Assembly: GCA_902584635.1 (NCBI GenBank)
Contig: CACIAQ010000001.1
Span: 104,211 to 168,210 of the forward strand
Source: an uncultured Alphaproteobacteria bacterium
GTDB lineage: Bacteria; Pseudomonadota; Alphaproteobacteria; Rhodobacterales; Rhodobacteraceae
Length of the DNA stretch: 64,000 nt
Reading direction: 5' to 3'
Shown here piece by piece: positions 1 to 10,345 of this stretch (the stretch's first letter is position 1; the number at the start of each line of letters is the position of its first letter). The notes under the pieces were generated by a model. It ran no database searches. It had not been told where the DNA came from and saw only the letters and a list, made by a program, of their open reading frames with translations. The position numbers and the translations under genes are program-made.

Positions 1-590
1 CCAATACGTTCATAATTTTTTGCTATAATCATGAGGTGGGAACCAGAGGCCACTCGTTTCTTCTTTTTTAAATATACGAGAAGATTTTCAAAGAGATCGG
101 TATACATTTGATCAATTTTGTAATCATTTTTCCATACTTTTGTAGCTAACTTAATATCTTGATTGGTATATGAATTGATAGATCGAGTAAGCTGTTTTTT
201 TACTTTTTCACCTAGCTCGAATATTTGTCTTCTTATGTCTATCTGGTATTCATCGGTTAGAAGTTGGGTGCGCTTTGCTATGTTTTTGCAAAGATCACCG
301 ACCCTTTCAAAGGCTCCAGAAATCTTGATAGCAGAAAATAAAACCCGTAAATCATCGGCAACAGGTTGTCGCAAAGCAATTGCTTTTATCACGGACTCGT
401 TGATTTCGTTTTCTAGATAATCAAGTTTCTCGTCTAAAATAACAGCCTTTTCAGCAAGTTGAACGTTATTATCCCTTATCGACAGATTCGTGTTATTCAT
501 AATCTGCTCACACAAGCCACCCATCTCCACGATTTTACTGTTAATATAAATGAGGTCTTCGTTATATGCTGATGAAATATGTAAAGTCAT
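1..590 (-). CDS. phoU: Phosphate transport system regulator PhoU (3' end truncated by window edge)
   Basis: Minus-strand reading from ATG at 590: MTLHISSAYNEDLIYINSKIVEMGGLCEQIM...ALRQPVADDLRVLFSAIKISGAFERVGDLCKNIAKR; PhoU signature, directly downstream of pstB. Confidence 0.93.
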   Translation of the reverse strand, partial: MTLHISSAYNEDLIYINSKIVEMGGLCEQIMNNTNLSIRDNNVQLAEKAVILDEKLDYLENEINESVIKAIALRQPVADDLRVLFSAIKISGAFERVGDLCKNIAKRTQLLTDEYQIDIRRQIFELGEKVKKQLTRSINSYTNQDIKLATKVWKNDYKIDQMYTDLFENLLVYLKKKKRVASGSHLMIIAKNYERI

Positions 591-602
591 TCTATTTCCT
601 TA

Positions 603-1361
603 TCATCCAAATCGCCCGGTAATGTAGTCCTGTGTTTTTTGATTCTCGGGTTGAGTAAAAATTTTATCTGTGTCGTTATATTCAATTAAGTCTCCTAAAT
701 GAAAAAAGGCCGTTTTCTTTGATACACGTGCCGCTTGCTGCATTGAATGGGTTACAATAATAATGGTATAAGACTCAGATAGTTCATTCATAAGTTCTTC
801 GATTTTTGCAGTGGCGATCGGATCAAGTGCAGAACAGGGTTCATCCATTAGAATAACTTCAGGGCTAACGGCAATGGCTCTGGCAATACATATTCTCTGT
901 TGCTGACCCCCTGAAAGCCCCGTTGCTTGATCATTTAACCGATCTTTGACTTCATCCATAAGTCCTGCTTTTTCCAAACTATTGTGGACTATATCTTTCA
1001 ACTCGCTGTCATTACTAGCCAAGCCATGAATTCTTGGGCCATAGGCAATGTTGTCAAAAATAGATTTCGGAAACGGATTTGCCTTTTGAAAAACCATTCC
1101 AACGCGTGCTCTGAGTTCGACAGGATCTATGTCTGGCCCATAAATATCTTGTTCATCAAGATGTATACTCCCTTTTATTGAGCAATTCTCTATGACATCA
1201 TTCATTCTATTTAGACAACGCAAAAAAGTTGATTTTCCACACCCAGAGGGACCAATAAGCGCCGTAATTATATTTTTTTCTATATCAAGGCTTATATCTC
1301 TTATCGCTTTTTTGTCACCGTAAGAAACCTCAACTTTTTTTGTTCTAAATTTGCTAGTCAT
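603..1361 (-). CDS. pstB: Phosphate ABC transporter ATP-binding protein PstB
   Basis: Walker [18 protein letters not shown], PstB-like [25 protein letters not shown]; in pst cluster. Confidence 0.97.
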   Translation of the reverse strand: MTSKFRTKKVEVSYGDKKAIRDISLDIEKNIITALIGPSGCGKSTFLRCLNRMNDVIENCSIKGSIHLDEQDIYGPDIDPVELRARVGMVFQKANPFPKSIFDNIAYGPRIHGLASNDSELKDIVHNSLEKAGLMDEVKDRLNDQATGLSGGQQQRICIARAIAVSPEVILMDEPCSALDPIATAKIEELMNELSESYTIIIVTHSMQQAARVSKKTAFFHLGDLIEYNDTDKIFTQPENQKTQDYITGRFG

Positions 1362-1365
1362 TATT

Positions 1366-2631
1366 TCACCATTTCTTCTCGAATTTTTTCCTCAATACAA
1401 CGGCTAAGAGATTCATTGAGATTAAAAACGCCACTAAGAATAGTATAGCTAAAGAACTCCTTTCATAAAACGCTCTTTCTGCGCTGTCAGACCACATATA
1501 TATTTGAACTGGCATGGCTGTGGCACTAGAGGTAAAGGTTGTTGGAATATCAATTATAAAGGCCACCATCCCAATCATTAAAAGAGGTGCTGTCTCGCCC
1601 AATGCTTGAGCCATACCTATAATTGTGCCCGTTAAAATGCCAGGGGTTGCTAGGGGTAATACATGATGTAGTGCTGCCTGCATTTTTGAAGCGCCCAGCC
1701 CCAAAGCAGCCTCTCGTATAGATGGAGGAATAGAGCGTATAGATGCTCTTGAGGCTATAATTATCGTAGGTAACGTCATCAAACCTAACACAAGTCCACC
1801 GACAAGAGGTGCTGATCTAGGAAGACCAAACGTAGATAGAAAAACTGATAAACCAAGCAATCCAAATACTATAGATGGGACTGCCGCTAAGTTGTTAACA
1901 TTTACTTCAATAAAGTCTGTTATCTTTCCAGGTTTTGCAAAATACTCGAGGTATATCGCGGCCATAACAGCCAGTGGAAGTGCAAACATTATCGTGACGA
2001 AAAGGGTTAAAGCTGAACCAATAACCGATCCGAGAATTCCAGCGCTCTCAGGCTCTCTGGAGTCAGCAGATGTGAAAAATGTTTTGTTGAATTTAAGTTT
2101 TGCAATATCTCTCTCCACCAAGCTATTTACCCATGCTATTTGCTTATTATTAATCCTTCTATCTTCCTCTGGAATATCAATGCTTAATCTACCTTTTAAA
2201 TACTGATCTGCGTCATCAGATAAATGAAGCCAAACTGAAAAAGTATGAGAGCCACTACCAAGGGCTTTCTTTTTGACAAATTCCTTTAGATCATAGCCAG
2301 CATTAGCAGAGATAATTGCAAACAATTCTTTTTTTTCATCTCTCTCTTTTACCTCTGGAAAAAATTCTCTTAATGCGCTTTGCACTAAACCATCCCAGTT
2401 AAAAAGATTCATCTTATTGTTGTCAGGAGCCCCACTGTCATCAACGAACTTTTCTGTGTTTACAGATATATCTAACTTAAAGTAGGCTTGCTGAAGTGCG
2501 CTATACCCATTAAGCCCTATCGATATAAGTAGCGTTGCAAGCATAATAAGAGCAAAACAAATGGATGAAATACCATAGATCTTTAATCTGGTTTCACGGG
2601 CTCTTCTTGATTGTATACTTTTTCTAATCAT
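1366..2631 (-). CDS. pstA: Phosphate ABC transporter permease PstA (long form)
   Basis: Permease core [27 protein letters not shown]...[30 protein letters not shown]; between pstC and pstB. Confidence 0.95.
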   Translation of the reverse strand: MIRKSIQSRRARETRLKIYGISSICFALIMLATLLISIGLNGYSALQQAYFKLDISVNTEKFVDDSGAPDNNKMNLFNWDGLVQSALREFFPEVKERDEKKELFAIISANAGYDLKEFVKKKALGSGSHTFSVWLHLSDDADQYLKGRLSIDIPEEDRRINNKQIAWVNSLVERDIAKLKFNKTFFTSADSREPESAGILGSVIGSALTLFVTIMFALPLAVMAAIYLEYFAKPGKITDFIEVNVNNLAAVPSIVFGLLGLSVFLSTFGLPRSAPLVGGLVLGLMTLPTIIIASRASIRSIPPSIREAALGLGASKMQAALHHVLPLATPGILTGTIIGMAQALGETAPLLMIGMVAFIIDIPTTFTSSATAMPVQIYMWSDSAERAFYERSSLAILFLVAFLISMNLLAVVLRKKFEKKW

Positions 2632-4042
2632 ATCTTTCAGCTAACCTCCGTGATATAGAAAGAGCAAAAATATTGAGTAACAGGGTAAAGAAGAAAAGTG
2701 CTAGCCCTAGGCCAAAGGCTGACAAGGTTTTAATATCATCAAACTCTGTATCTCCAGTAAGGAGTGAAACAATTTGAACTGTGACGGTGGTTACGGACTC
2801 TAATGGATTGACTGTCAAATTTGCGCTTAATCCCGCGGCCATTACAACAATCATTGTCTCTCCGATAGCACGACTAACGGCCAAGAGAACCGCGCCGACC
2901 AAACCAGGAATAGCAGCGGGCAGTATAACGATGTAAATTGTTTCAGCTTTTGTGGCACCAAGTCCCATTGAACCGTCTCGCAAGCTTTGCGGAACAGCTC
3001 TAATAACGTCGTCGGATAAAGAGGAAATAAACGGAATAATCATTATACCCATTACAGCACCAGCTGCTATAGCTGATTCAGATGAAACATCTAAACCCAG
3101 TGAAAAACCAATTTCCCGGAAAAATGGAGCGGCAGTCAAAGCAGCAAAATATCCATACACAACAGTTGGAATACCAGCTAAAATTTCCAAAGTTGGTTTT
3201 ACGAAATCTCGAATTTTAGGCGTAGCAAACTCCGCAAGATATATTGCAGAGAGAAGGCCAATTGGGATAGCCACACACATTGCTATGAAAGAAATTAGTA
3301 ATGTACCTAATAGCACAGGTATCATGCCAAATGAACCTTCAGCAGCCACTTGATCTGTTCTTATAGCGACATTTGGAGCCCAATGAAGTCCGAATATAAA
3401 ATCAAAAAAATTATATAAATTAAAAAATCTCAACGCTTCAAAAAATAGACTCAATATAATGGCTACCGTTGTAAAAATAGCAATAACTGCTGAAGCGAAG
3501 AAAATATTAACTATAAATTTTTCAACCTGTTCCCTTGCGTTTGAGCCAGGTTTCTGTCTATAGGAAATAATCATTCCCAATAACGCAGCGCATAAAATAA
3601 CCACTAATCCACGATAAAAGTGCAGTTGCTCGAAAGCTATTTTATAGTCCTTTGCGAGCATTATTATATTCTCTTCACCAGTGGAAATTTTTCCATTTGA
3701 GACATTAATAACTTTTGCCAAGATAAGACTTACAAAAGATTCATTAAATGTGGGATTTAATTCTTGAATTTTATTATAGAAAATTTGATCTATATAGTTT
3801 GGCCCACCGATTGTTAGAACCAATAATATTAGGAAAGAGGGTATGAAAGCCCAGAGGAAGGATTGTTGTCCATAGTGAGACGGAAGTGCTTTTGTACGAT
3901 CGCTAAATAATGCAGCTTTTCTAACTATACCGCTTTTTGCGTGATAATAAAAATATACAGATAACCCCAGAAGCACAAAAAAAACGAAACTTAGAGGAAG
4001 GGTCATTGAAGTGAAAATCCTGTCTGGAGATTGACGTGCCAT
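2624..4042 (-). CDS. pstC: Phosphate ABC transporter permease PstC (long form)
   Basis: GTLLISFIAMCVAIPIGLLSAIYLAEFA...LRDGSMGLGATKAETIYIVILPAAIPGLVGAVLLAVSRAIGETMIV. Confidence 0.95.
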   Translation of the reverse strand: MARQSPDRIFTSMTLPLSFVFFVLLGLSVYFYYHAKSGIVRKAALFSDRTKALPSHYGQQSFLWAFIPSFLILLVLTIGGPNYIDQIFYNKIQELNPTFNESFVSLILAKVINVSNGKISTGEENIIMLAKDYKIAFEQLHFYRGLVVILCAALLGMIISYRQKPGSNAREQVEKFIVNIFFASAVIAIFTTVAIILSLFFEALRFFNLYNFFDFIFGLHWAPNVAIRTDQVAAEGSFGMIPVLLGTLLISFIAMCVAIPIGLLSAIYLAEFATPKIRDFVKPTLEILAGIPTVVYGYFAALTAAPFFREIGFSLGLDVSSESAIAAGAVMGIMIIPFISSLSDDVIRAVPQSLRDGSMGLGATKAETIYIVILPAAIPGLVGAVLLAVSRAIGETMIVVMAAGLSANLTVNPLESVTTVTVQIVSLLTGDTEFDDIKTLSAFGLGLALFFFTLLLNIFALSISRRLAERYD

Positions 4043-4070
4043 AAAGCCAATATGTTAATCGGCTTTATGG
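4039..4070 (-). other. Stem-loop between pstS and pstC enclosing the pstC start codon
   Basis: CCATAAAGCC (4039-4048), 12-nt loop, GGCTTTATGG (4061-4070); minus-strand pstC ATG at 4042-4040 lies in the 3' arm. Confidence 0.85.
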
Positions 4071-4091
4071 TCTAAGTAAATTGTTAAAAAA

Positions 4092-5066
4092 CTATGGCTT
4101 TGGAATAAGGCCAGCAGCTTCTAAGGGGCTACCGCTCACTGCTAAGCTCATAAAATAGTCAGAAAACTCTTGAAGTCCTGGAACTACCCCAACGTGTTCT
4201 TTTTTAACATAAAAGAATAGTGGCCGAGAAACTTTGTACGAACTATCAGCAATTGTACCCATTGATGGAGCTACACCGTTTATGACAGAACCCTGAACCT
4301 TATCTTTATTTTGGTCAAGAAATGAATATCCGAAAATACCAAATCGATCCTGATTTGCAGCAAGCTTTTCTATAATCAGGTTGTCATTTTCTCCTGCCTC
4401 GGTAACAGCACCGTCTTCTCTTAGTGCAGAACAAAGGGCCTTGTACCCGTCATCACCTTTTTTAGGCATTTTATAAACCTTCTTGCAAGTATCGTGCATG
4501 ACCAACTCTACGAAAGCATCTCGTGTGCCGGAAGATGGTGGAGGAGCCAAAACATCTATTTTAACACTCGGCAAGGACGGATTAATGTCGCTCCATCTCT
4601 TATAGCCATTGTCTACCATTTTCCCGTTAGACATTATTTTAGCTGACACAGCTTTGAAAATCTCTTCCTTAGTTAAAGAAAACTTCTGTGCTTTATTGCT
4701 GTTTGAGAAAGTTATTCCATCAAAGCCGATCATATACTCAACCGGCGTAATACCGTTTGCAGTACAAGTCTCTTTTTCGCTTGATTTCATTGCCCTACTT
4801 GCATTGGTTACGTCTGGATGATCAAGACCGATACCTGCACAAAATAGTTTCGCGCCCCCACCGGTACCCGTTGATTCTATAACTGGGGCTTTAAAGTCAG
4901 TGTTTTTCGCAAAACGCTCTGCAACGATGGTTGAAAATGGGAATACAGTTGAGGATCCAACGATCGATATTTGATCGCCTTCCCTAGCCATCAGCGAGCC
5001 AGTGCTTAAGACTGCCCCCACAACTGCAGCAGTAAAAACTTTTAAAATATTGTTCATTATTGACAA
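4092..5066 (-). CDS. pstS: Phosphate ABC transporter substrate-binding protein PstS
   Basis: Signal peptide; ISIVGSSTVFPFSTIVAERFA, STGTGGGAKLFCAG, PPPSSGTRDAFVELV; heads pstSCAB. Confidence 0.96.
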   Translation of the reverse strand: MSIMNNILKVFTAAVVGAVLSTGSLMAREGDQISIVGSSTVFPFSTIVAERFAKNTDFKAPVIESTGTGGGAKLFCAGIGLDHPDVTNASRAMKSSEKETCTANGITPVEYMIGFDGITFSNSNKAQKFSLTKEEIFKAVSAKIMSNGKMVDNGYKRWSDINPSLPSVKIDVLAPPPSSGTRDAFVELVMHDTCKKVYKMPKKGDDGYKALCSALREDGAVTEAGENDNLIIEKLAANQDRFGIFGYSFLDQNKDKVQGSVINGVAPSMGTIADSSYKVSRPLFFYVKKEHVGVVPGLQEFSDYFMSLAVSGSPLEAAGLIPKP

Positions 5067-5127
5067 CTCCTTTGTTAACTCAAAAGTCTAATTGAGTGGA
5101 ACAATGTCACTAGATCCTCACTTAAAT

Positions 5128-5156
5128 ATGTCAAAAATATTAAAATTTTATGAATA
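5128..5156 (-). promoter_or_regulatory. Weak candidate Pho box upstream of pstS
   Basis: Minus strand TATTCAT-AAAA-TTTTAAT-ATTT-TTGACAT, 11-bp phasing but poor consensus. Confidence 0.25.
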
Positions 5157-5196
5157 AATAAGATATTGAAAAAATTAATTTTTTTAAATTTTTAAT

Positions 5197-6489
5197 TCAT
5201 TTTATTTTTTTCTGTTTACCCAAATTCCCTTTTGGTAGCCAAGCAGTAAATTGACTGCCTTTGTCAAGTTTGGAGTCAATCTGGAGTTTTCCGCGGTGTC
5301 TGATTAAAATATGCTTCACTATTGCCAATCCTAAACCAGTACCCTCTTTTTCAGCTTCAGAATTTGTGTTAGCTCTATAAAATCTCTCCGTAAGTCTAGG
5401 TAAATGTTCCGCAGAAATTCCACGCCCGTTATCCTCAATCACTATTCCAACCATACCTTTGTGTTTTTCTTTGGACAGAAAAATTTTTACTTCACATTCA
5501 GATCCTGAGTATTTAATAGCATTCTCTATTAAGTTTGAGAATAGTTGTCGCAATTGATCAACCTCCCCCATTATTGGCATCATTTTTTTAGAAATATTAT
5601 TAACTAGTTTAACATTATTGTCTTGTGCGTATTGTTGTAAGCTCTGCGTTAAATCACTGATAAGTTCACTTAATGAGCAGACAGACGTAATGGGTTTAGT
5701 CTCTAGTATTTCCAATTTGGAAAGAGACATCAAATCTTTAATTAAAAGTTCCATTTTACCAGCCTGTTTGGCCATAAGATTTAAGAAAAGATCCTTTGCC
5801 TTCGGATCATTTTTTGCGGGCCCTTGCAATGTTTCGATAAAGCCTGTGATCGACGCTAATGGAGTTCTAAGCTCATGACTAGCGTTTGCAACGAAATCCG
5901 TCCGCATTTTTTCGGCTCTTATATGAGTTGAGTCATCTGTTAGTTGGATAAAAATGTCATTGAAATTGTTTGATATTTTATTTGATGATATGAAAAAAAT
6001 ATTTGCACTAAATTGACGAAATTGTGGACTTTGAACTTCAAAAGACAGCTTTACCTGCTTATCTTTTTTTATTGCATTCTCAACAGCAGCTAAAAAAATT
6101 GGCGACCTGAAAACGTTCGAAATATGGGAGCCAGCATGAAAATCAGGGACTATTCCTTTAGCCTCTGAATTTATGAATGTTATTCTACCATTTCTGTCGA
6201 TCAAAATATAGGGTGAAGGAAGAATGTTCAATAATCCTTTAATTACCCTGTAAGTGATCTTGGCATTATACGTATCTTGAATCTCTTCCTTGATAGCTTC
6301 CTGTTTCAATGCGTTAACATGGTGCTTTTCGCCTATTTGGCTAGACTTTAAATACATAAAAAATATTATCGAGCACATGAGAACAGTTGCAGGGAAAACC
6401 CAGATTGGATATCCTAAGCTCGCAAAAACCATTGTTAAACCAATTAGAATAGTAGAAAAAATGATATAATCTTTACGATTGTCTTTCAT
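5197..6489 (-). CDS. phoR: Phosphate regulon sensor histidine kinase PhoR
   Basis: N-terminal TMs, PAS-like region, FVANASHELRTPLASITGFIETLQG, GTGLGLAIVKHIL; adjacent to pst genes. Confidence 0.92.
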   Translation of the reverse strand: MKDNRKDYIIFSTILIGLTMVFASLGYPIWVFPATVLMCSIIFFMYLKSSQIGEKHHVNALKQEAIKEEIQDTYNAKITYRVIKGLLNILPSPYILIDRNGRITFINSEAKGIVPDFHAGSHISNVFRSPIFLAAVENAIKKDKQVKLSFEVQSPQFRQFSANIFFISSNKISNNFNDIFIQLTDDSTHIRAEKMRTDFVANASHELRTPLASITGFIETLQGPAKNDPKAKDLFLNLMAKQAGKMELLIKDLMSLSKLEILETKPITSVCSLSELISDLTQSLQQYAQDNNVKLVNNISKKMMPIMGEVDQLRQLFSNLIENAIKYSGSECEVKIFLSKEKHKGMVGIVIEDNGRGISAEHLPRLTERFYRANTNSEAEKEGTGLGLAIVKHILIRHRGKLQIDSKLDKGSQFTAWLPKGNLGKQKKIK

Positions 6490-6549
6490 CTTAAAACCAA
6501 CTCAGAACGTAAATTGTAGCTTACAGTGATTCATTTTTAAATCCAGTTA

Positions 6550-7803
6550 TCAAGTTTTTTTTGCCAAAATTGCAATAAAATAACTGGAACAAACTAAAAA
6601 GACCGTCGTAAAGAATAAGCAAAGGCTAAGCCCGCCCAACTGATAGCTAACTCCAGATAATAGTGTTCCAAAAAAGCGACCCACTGCGTTAGCTGAATAG
6701 TAAAAACCAACATCTTCGGATGCATTTTTTTTACTTGTTAACTTTAATATCAAATAAGAATGGATGCTTGAATTAATTGCAAAAAAACCTCCAAATATAA
6801 AAAGTAAAGTGATTATTATTACAATCAGCGTAACTGACAGAGTGTTATCAAAAACAAAAGTTAACAAAGTTAAAAATAAGGTAGGGAAAATTACAATAAT
6901 GGACCAGCGAAAAGCACTAGATTCTATATTTAAATCAGTTTTTCTTTGAATAATTGCTGGCACTTGAGATTGTACGAAGCCATAAAAAATGACCCATAGA
7001 GCCATGAAGCTACCTACCAAAAGGAAAACAACTTTACCGTTTGATCCCGTAACAAACATAGTTGAAAACACTTCCAATAAAAACAAAGGAATTCCAATTA
7101 CGAACCAAATGTCTCGTGCACCAAACAAGAAAATTCTCGACAAAGAAAGATAATTTATACTGGAAATGTCAGAAAAAAACTTTCCCTCTGATTGTACTCT
7201 ATTTGATTTTGTATTTAATTCAGGCGTTTTTAACACTGGGTTCAACGCAATCATTAGAGCTATAAACAAAATGAAGGCAAGAATATATAAAGAGATTGAG
7301 AAGGGATGAATGGTAATCAAAAAAGCACCAACAAAAAAACCTAACCCTTTAACAGTATTTTTGGATCCTGTGAGCCAACTGACGTTCCTAAAAAGCTTCC
7401 CTTTAATATTTTCATTGCTTAGAAACTTTACGGCTGTCTTACTTCCTATTTTAGTCAAATCTTTAGCGACACCACAGAGACCTTGAAAAAAGATAAGGCA
7501 AAAAATCATAAACCATTCTGGGCTATTAATCGAAAGAAGGCCAAGTGATGTTAGGCATAATACCTGCAGGCTAGTACCAGCTATCAAGAGGGTGGATAAT
7601 CCAAAGCGACGACCAAAAATGCCAGCCATAAAATTTGTAATAACACCCATAAATTCGTAGAGTAGAAATATATAAGCGAGAGTAAAAGGAGAATAGCCTT
7701 TATCATGAAAATGCATTAGCACTAACATTCGTAAAGCACCATCGGTCAGCATCAAAAACCAATAAATAATCGATACATTTAAAAATGGATTGAATATCAA
7801 CAA
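6550..7803 (-). CDS. arsJ: Organoarsenical efflux MFS transporter ArsJ-like
   Basis: N-terminal LTDGALRMLVLMHFHDKGYSPFTLAYIFLLYEFMGVITN and LTGSKNTVKGLGFFVGA resemble ArsJ; immediately follows a GAPDH gene, the known arsJ arrangement. TTG start as given in the ORF track. Confidence 0.88.
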   Translation of the reverse strand: MLIFNPFLNVSIIYWFLMLTDGALRMLVLMHFHDKGYSPFTLAYIFLLYEFMGVITNFMAGIFGRRFGLSTLLIAGTSLQVLCLTSLGLLSINSPEWFMIFCLIFFQGLCGVAKDLTKIGSKTAVKFLSNENIKGKLFRNVSWLTGSKNTVKGLGFFVGAFLITIHPFSISLYILAFILFIALMIALNPVLKTPELNTKSNRVQSEGKFFSDISSINYLSLSRIFLFGARDIWFVIGIPLFLLEVFSTMFVTGSNGKVVFLLVGSFMALWVIFYGFVQSQVPAIIQRKTDLNIESSAFRWSIIVIFPTLFLTLLTFVFDNTLSVTLIVIIITLLFIFGGFFAINSSIHSYLILKLTSKKNASEDVGFYYSANAVGRFFGTLLSGVSYQLGGLSLCLFFTTVFLVCSSYFIAILAKKT

Positions 7804-7812
7804 GAGGAAAGC

Positions 7813-8817
7813 CTAGTCTCGGATTAATTTAGATAAGATGTCAACCATTCTACAGGCGTATCCCCATTCATTATCATACCATGCATATATCTTAAGCTGG
7901 GTTTTATTTACGACCATAGTTGAAAGAGAGTCGATAATTGCTGAGTGGGGATTATTAACATAATCAGATGACACCAAGGGTTTTTCTTCATAAGATAGGA
8001 TATCTCTCAAATAGGTATTTGAAGCTTCGTTAAAAAGTTGATTAATCTTATCAACTTCTACATTCTGTTTCATCTCAAAAACACAATCAGTCAATGATGC
8101 GTTCAAGAGAGGAACTCTTACAGAATGTCCATTCAGCCTTCCTTTAAGCTCTGGATAAATTAATGAAATCGCCCTAGCTGAGCCCGTGGTCGTGGGGATT
8201 AATGAGTTAATACCGGATCTCGATCGCCTTAAATTATTTTTTGGAGCATCAACAATAGTTTGAGAGTTTGTAATGTTATGGATAGTTGTAATTGACCCAT
8301 GCTTTATTCCAATATTTTCTTCGAGAACTTTTACAATAGGCGCGAGGCAATTAGTGGTACAGCTTGCGGCTGTAAATATTTTATAAGCACTAGTGTCTAT
8401 GGACTGATGATTTATTCCATAAACAATATTCTGGACATTGGATGATTCTATAGGGGCAGAAATTAATACGTATGATGCCTTTCTTTCGAAGTATGGCTCA
8501 AGTAATTTTTCTGATTTATTCACGCCAGTGCAATCTACTACCAGAAACTTTTCAGATTTAGGAAAACTAATACTCTCTATAGACCCCTCTGTCATCACAG
8601 CTATAGAATGATCTTTGTAATTAAGACAACCATTTTCAAAACAAAGGTCATCACCCCAAGTCCCATGAACGGTGTCATATCTTAAAAAATACTCTTGGTC
8701 AGAAGCAGACCCTGCTTTCTCATTCACCATTAAAATATTTTTATGGAGGTTCTCATCGCATAGTCTTCTAAAGACAAGCTTCCCGATTCTTCCTAACCCG
8801 TTAATAATTATTTTCAT
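7813..8817 (-). CDS. Glyceraldehyde-3-phosphate dehydrogenase family protein, ArsJ-associated
   Basis: NGLGRIGKLVFRRL, FTAASCTTNCLAPIVKVLEE (catalytic Cys), WYDNEWGYACRMVD; 9 bp before arsJ. Confidence 0.93.
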   Translation of the reverse strand: MKIIINGLGRIGKLVFRRLCDENLHKNILMVNEKAGSASDQEYFLRYDTVHGTWGDDLCFENGCLNYKDHSIAVMTEGSIESISFPKSEKFLVVDCTGVNKSEKLLEPYFERKASYVLISAPIESSNVQNIVYGINHQSIDTSAYKIFTAASCTTNCLAPIVKVLEENIGIKHGSITTIHNITNSQTIVDAPKNNLRRSRSGINSLIPTTTGSARAISLIYPELKGRLNGHSVRVPLLNASLTDCVFEMKQNVEVDKINQLFNEASNTYLRDILSYEEKPLVSSDYVNNPHSAIIDSLSTMVVNKTQLKIYAWYDNEWGYACRMVDILSKLIRD

Positions 8818-8833
8818 AATAGACCTCGGATAG

Positions 8834-8867
8834 ACGTTACAAAAAAATTATGACAAAAATATGTAAG
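8834..8867 (-). promoter_or_regulatory. Candidate Pho box plus -10 upstream of GAPDH-arsJ
   Basis: Minus strand CTTACAT-ATTT-TTGTCAT, AATTTTTTTG (10 bp), TAACGT. Confidence 0.55.
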
Positions 8868-8920
8868 AAAATACAATTAATTGTCTATAGTTGAGGATAG
8901 AAAAATCACGGATTACAAAA

Positions 8921-10345
8921 ATGGAAAAGTTAAAAAAATTTTTTATTAATGGGACGTGGGTAAACCCAAGATCAGACGAAACAATGGCTGTGATAAGCCC
9001 ATCGGATTTAAGAAAAATCGGGACTGTGTCACTAGGAAATGAACAGGATGTCAATGATGCAGTTCAGTCGGCGAAAAAAGCATTTACAAGCTTTTCCAAA
9101 ACAAAAAAGAAAGAAAGAATAGATCTCTTGAAGGGTCTCAAGAGAATAACTGAGAGAAGGTTCGAAGATTTAGCCCAGGCCATGCGCGAAGAGATGGGTG
9201 CACCTATATCAATGGCACGATCTGCCCAAGCGGATGCAGCCCTAGGGCACTTGGAATCATTTATTGGTGCGCTGGCAGAGCTTAAGGAAAGAACAGTTTT
9301 GGATAGTGGGGATGTTCTTTTAAAAGAACCAGTAGGGATTTGCGGACTAATAACACCTTGGAACTGGCCTGTAAATCAAATCGCACTGAAGGTTATACCA
9401 GCTTTAGCAACTGGCTGTACCTGTATCTTGAAACCGTCAGAGTACACACCCTTATCTGCGATGGTTTATACCGAAATCATTGAAGAGGCCGGCTACCCAG
9501 CTGGTGTTTTTAATTTGGTTAACGGTGTCGGAGATACGGTGGGTAGGGCAATGTCAAAGCATCTAGAAATTGATATGATGTCTTTCACTGGATCGACAAG
9601 AGCTGGAATCATGGTAACCAAAGATTCTTCTGAGACCATTAAAAGAGTTACTTTAGAACTTGGTGGAAAATCACCTAATATTGTTTTTTCGGATGCAAAT
9701 CTAGAAAGGGATATAAAATATTCGATCAATGAGTGCATGTTCAATACGGGTCAATCTTGTGATGCACCGACGAGGCTATTAGTTGAACACTCTTGTTACG
9801 AAGAGGTTTTAAAAATAGCAAAGAAGTCAGCAGAAGAAATTTTAATCGGAGATCCAACTAAAGAGGGAGACCACATAGGGCCCTTATTTGATAAAATACA
9901 ATTCGATCGAGTTCAAAATATGATTGATTTGGGAATAAAAGAGGGAGCCTCAGTCTTAACGGGAGGTCTAGGTAAGCCTCACGGTTTAGAAAAGGGTTGG
10001 TTTGTTAAACCAACAATTTTCTATAATGTTAGAAATACTATGAGGATTGCCAGAGAAGAAATTTTCGGACCAGTTTTAGTTATAATGCCATTCAAGAATG
10101 AGCAGGAAGCGATATCTATAGCAAATGACTCGCCCTATGGCTTAGCGGCCTATGTGCAAACGTCTGACATTAAAAAGGCAGAGCGCGTGAGTTCACAATT
10201 GAGAGTCGGGGCAGTTCACATAAATGGAGGTGGATACAATTATGGAACACCTTTTGGTGGATACAAACAATCTGGCAATGGCAGAGAGGGTGGTTTAATG
10301 GGTTTGGAGGATTATTTGGAAATTAAATCGTTACATGGGCTTTGA
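8921..10345 (+). CDS. Aldehyde dehydrogenase family protein
   Basis: ITPWNWPVNQIALKVIPALATGCTCILKPSE, VTLELGGKSPNIVFSDAN, NTGQSCDAPTR, EEIFGPVL; start set at MEKLKK rather than upstream MRIEKS. Confidence 0.95.
   Translation: MEKLKKFFINGTWVNPRSDETMAVISPSDLRKIGTVSLGNEQDVNDAVQSAKKAFTSFSKTKKKERIDLLKGLKRITERRFEDLAQAMREEMGAPISMARSAQADAALGHLESFIGALAELKERTVLDSGDVLLKEPVGICGLITPWNWPVNQIALKVIPALATGCTCILKPSEYTPLSAMVYTEIIEEAGYPAGVFNLVNGVGDTVGRAMSKHLEIDMMSFTGSTRAGIMVTKDSSETIKRVTLELGGKSPNIVFSDANLERDIKYSINECMFNTGQSCDAPTRLLVEHSCYEEVLKIAKKSAEEILIGDPTKEGDHIGPLFDKIQFDRVQNMIDLGIKEGASVLTGGLGKPHGLEKGWFVKPTIFYNVRNTMRIAREEIFGPVLVIMPFKNEQEAISIANDSPYGLAAYVQTSDIKKAERVSSQLRVGAVHINGGGYNYGTPFGGYKQSGNGREGGLMGLEDYLEIKSLHGL

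Noticed and set aside
163-420. Track ORF antisense to phoU
   Set aside because: Minus frame encodes an unmistakable PhoU; plus ORF has no family resemblance
2952-3353. 133-aa ORF antisense to pstC
   Set aside because: Fully inside pstC on the opposite strand; compositional shadow ORF
5067-5196. pstS promoter as a confident Pho box
   Set aside because: Only weak 11-bp-phased matches on the correct strand (TATTCAT/TTTTAAT/TTGACAT); clearer TGTCA motifs are on the opposite strand, so kept only as a low-confidence feature
8849-8867. Shared Pho box also driving the divergent aldehyde dehydrogenase
   Set aside because: Repeats are oriented toward GAPDH-arsJ; no suitable plus-strand repeats or spaced -10 for the ALDH gene
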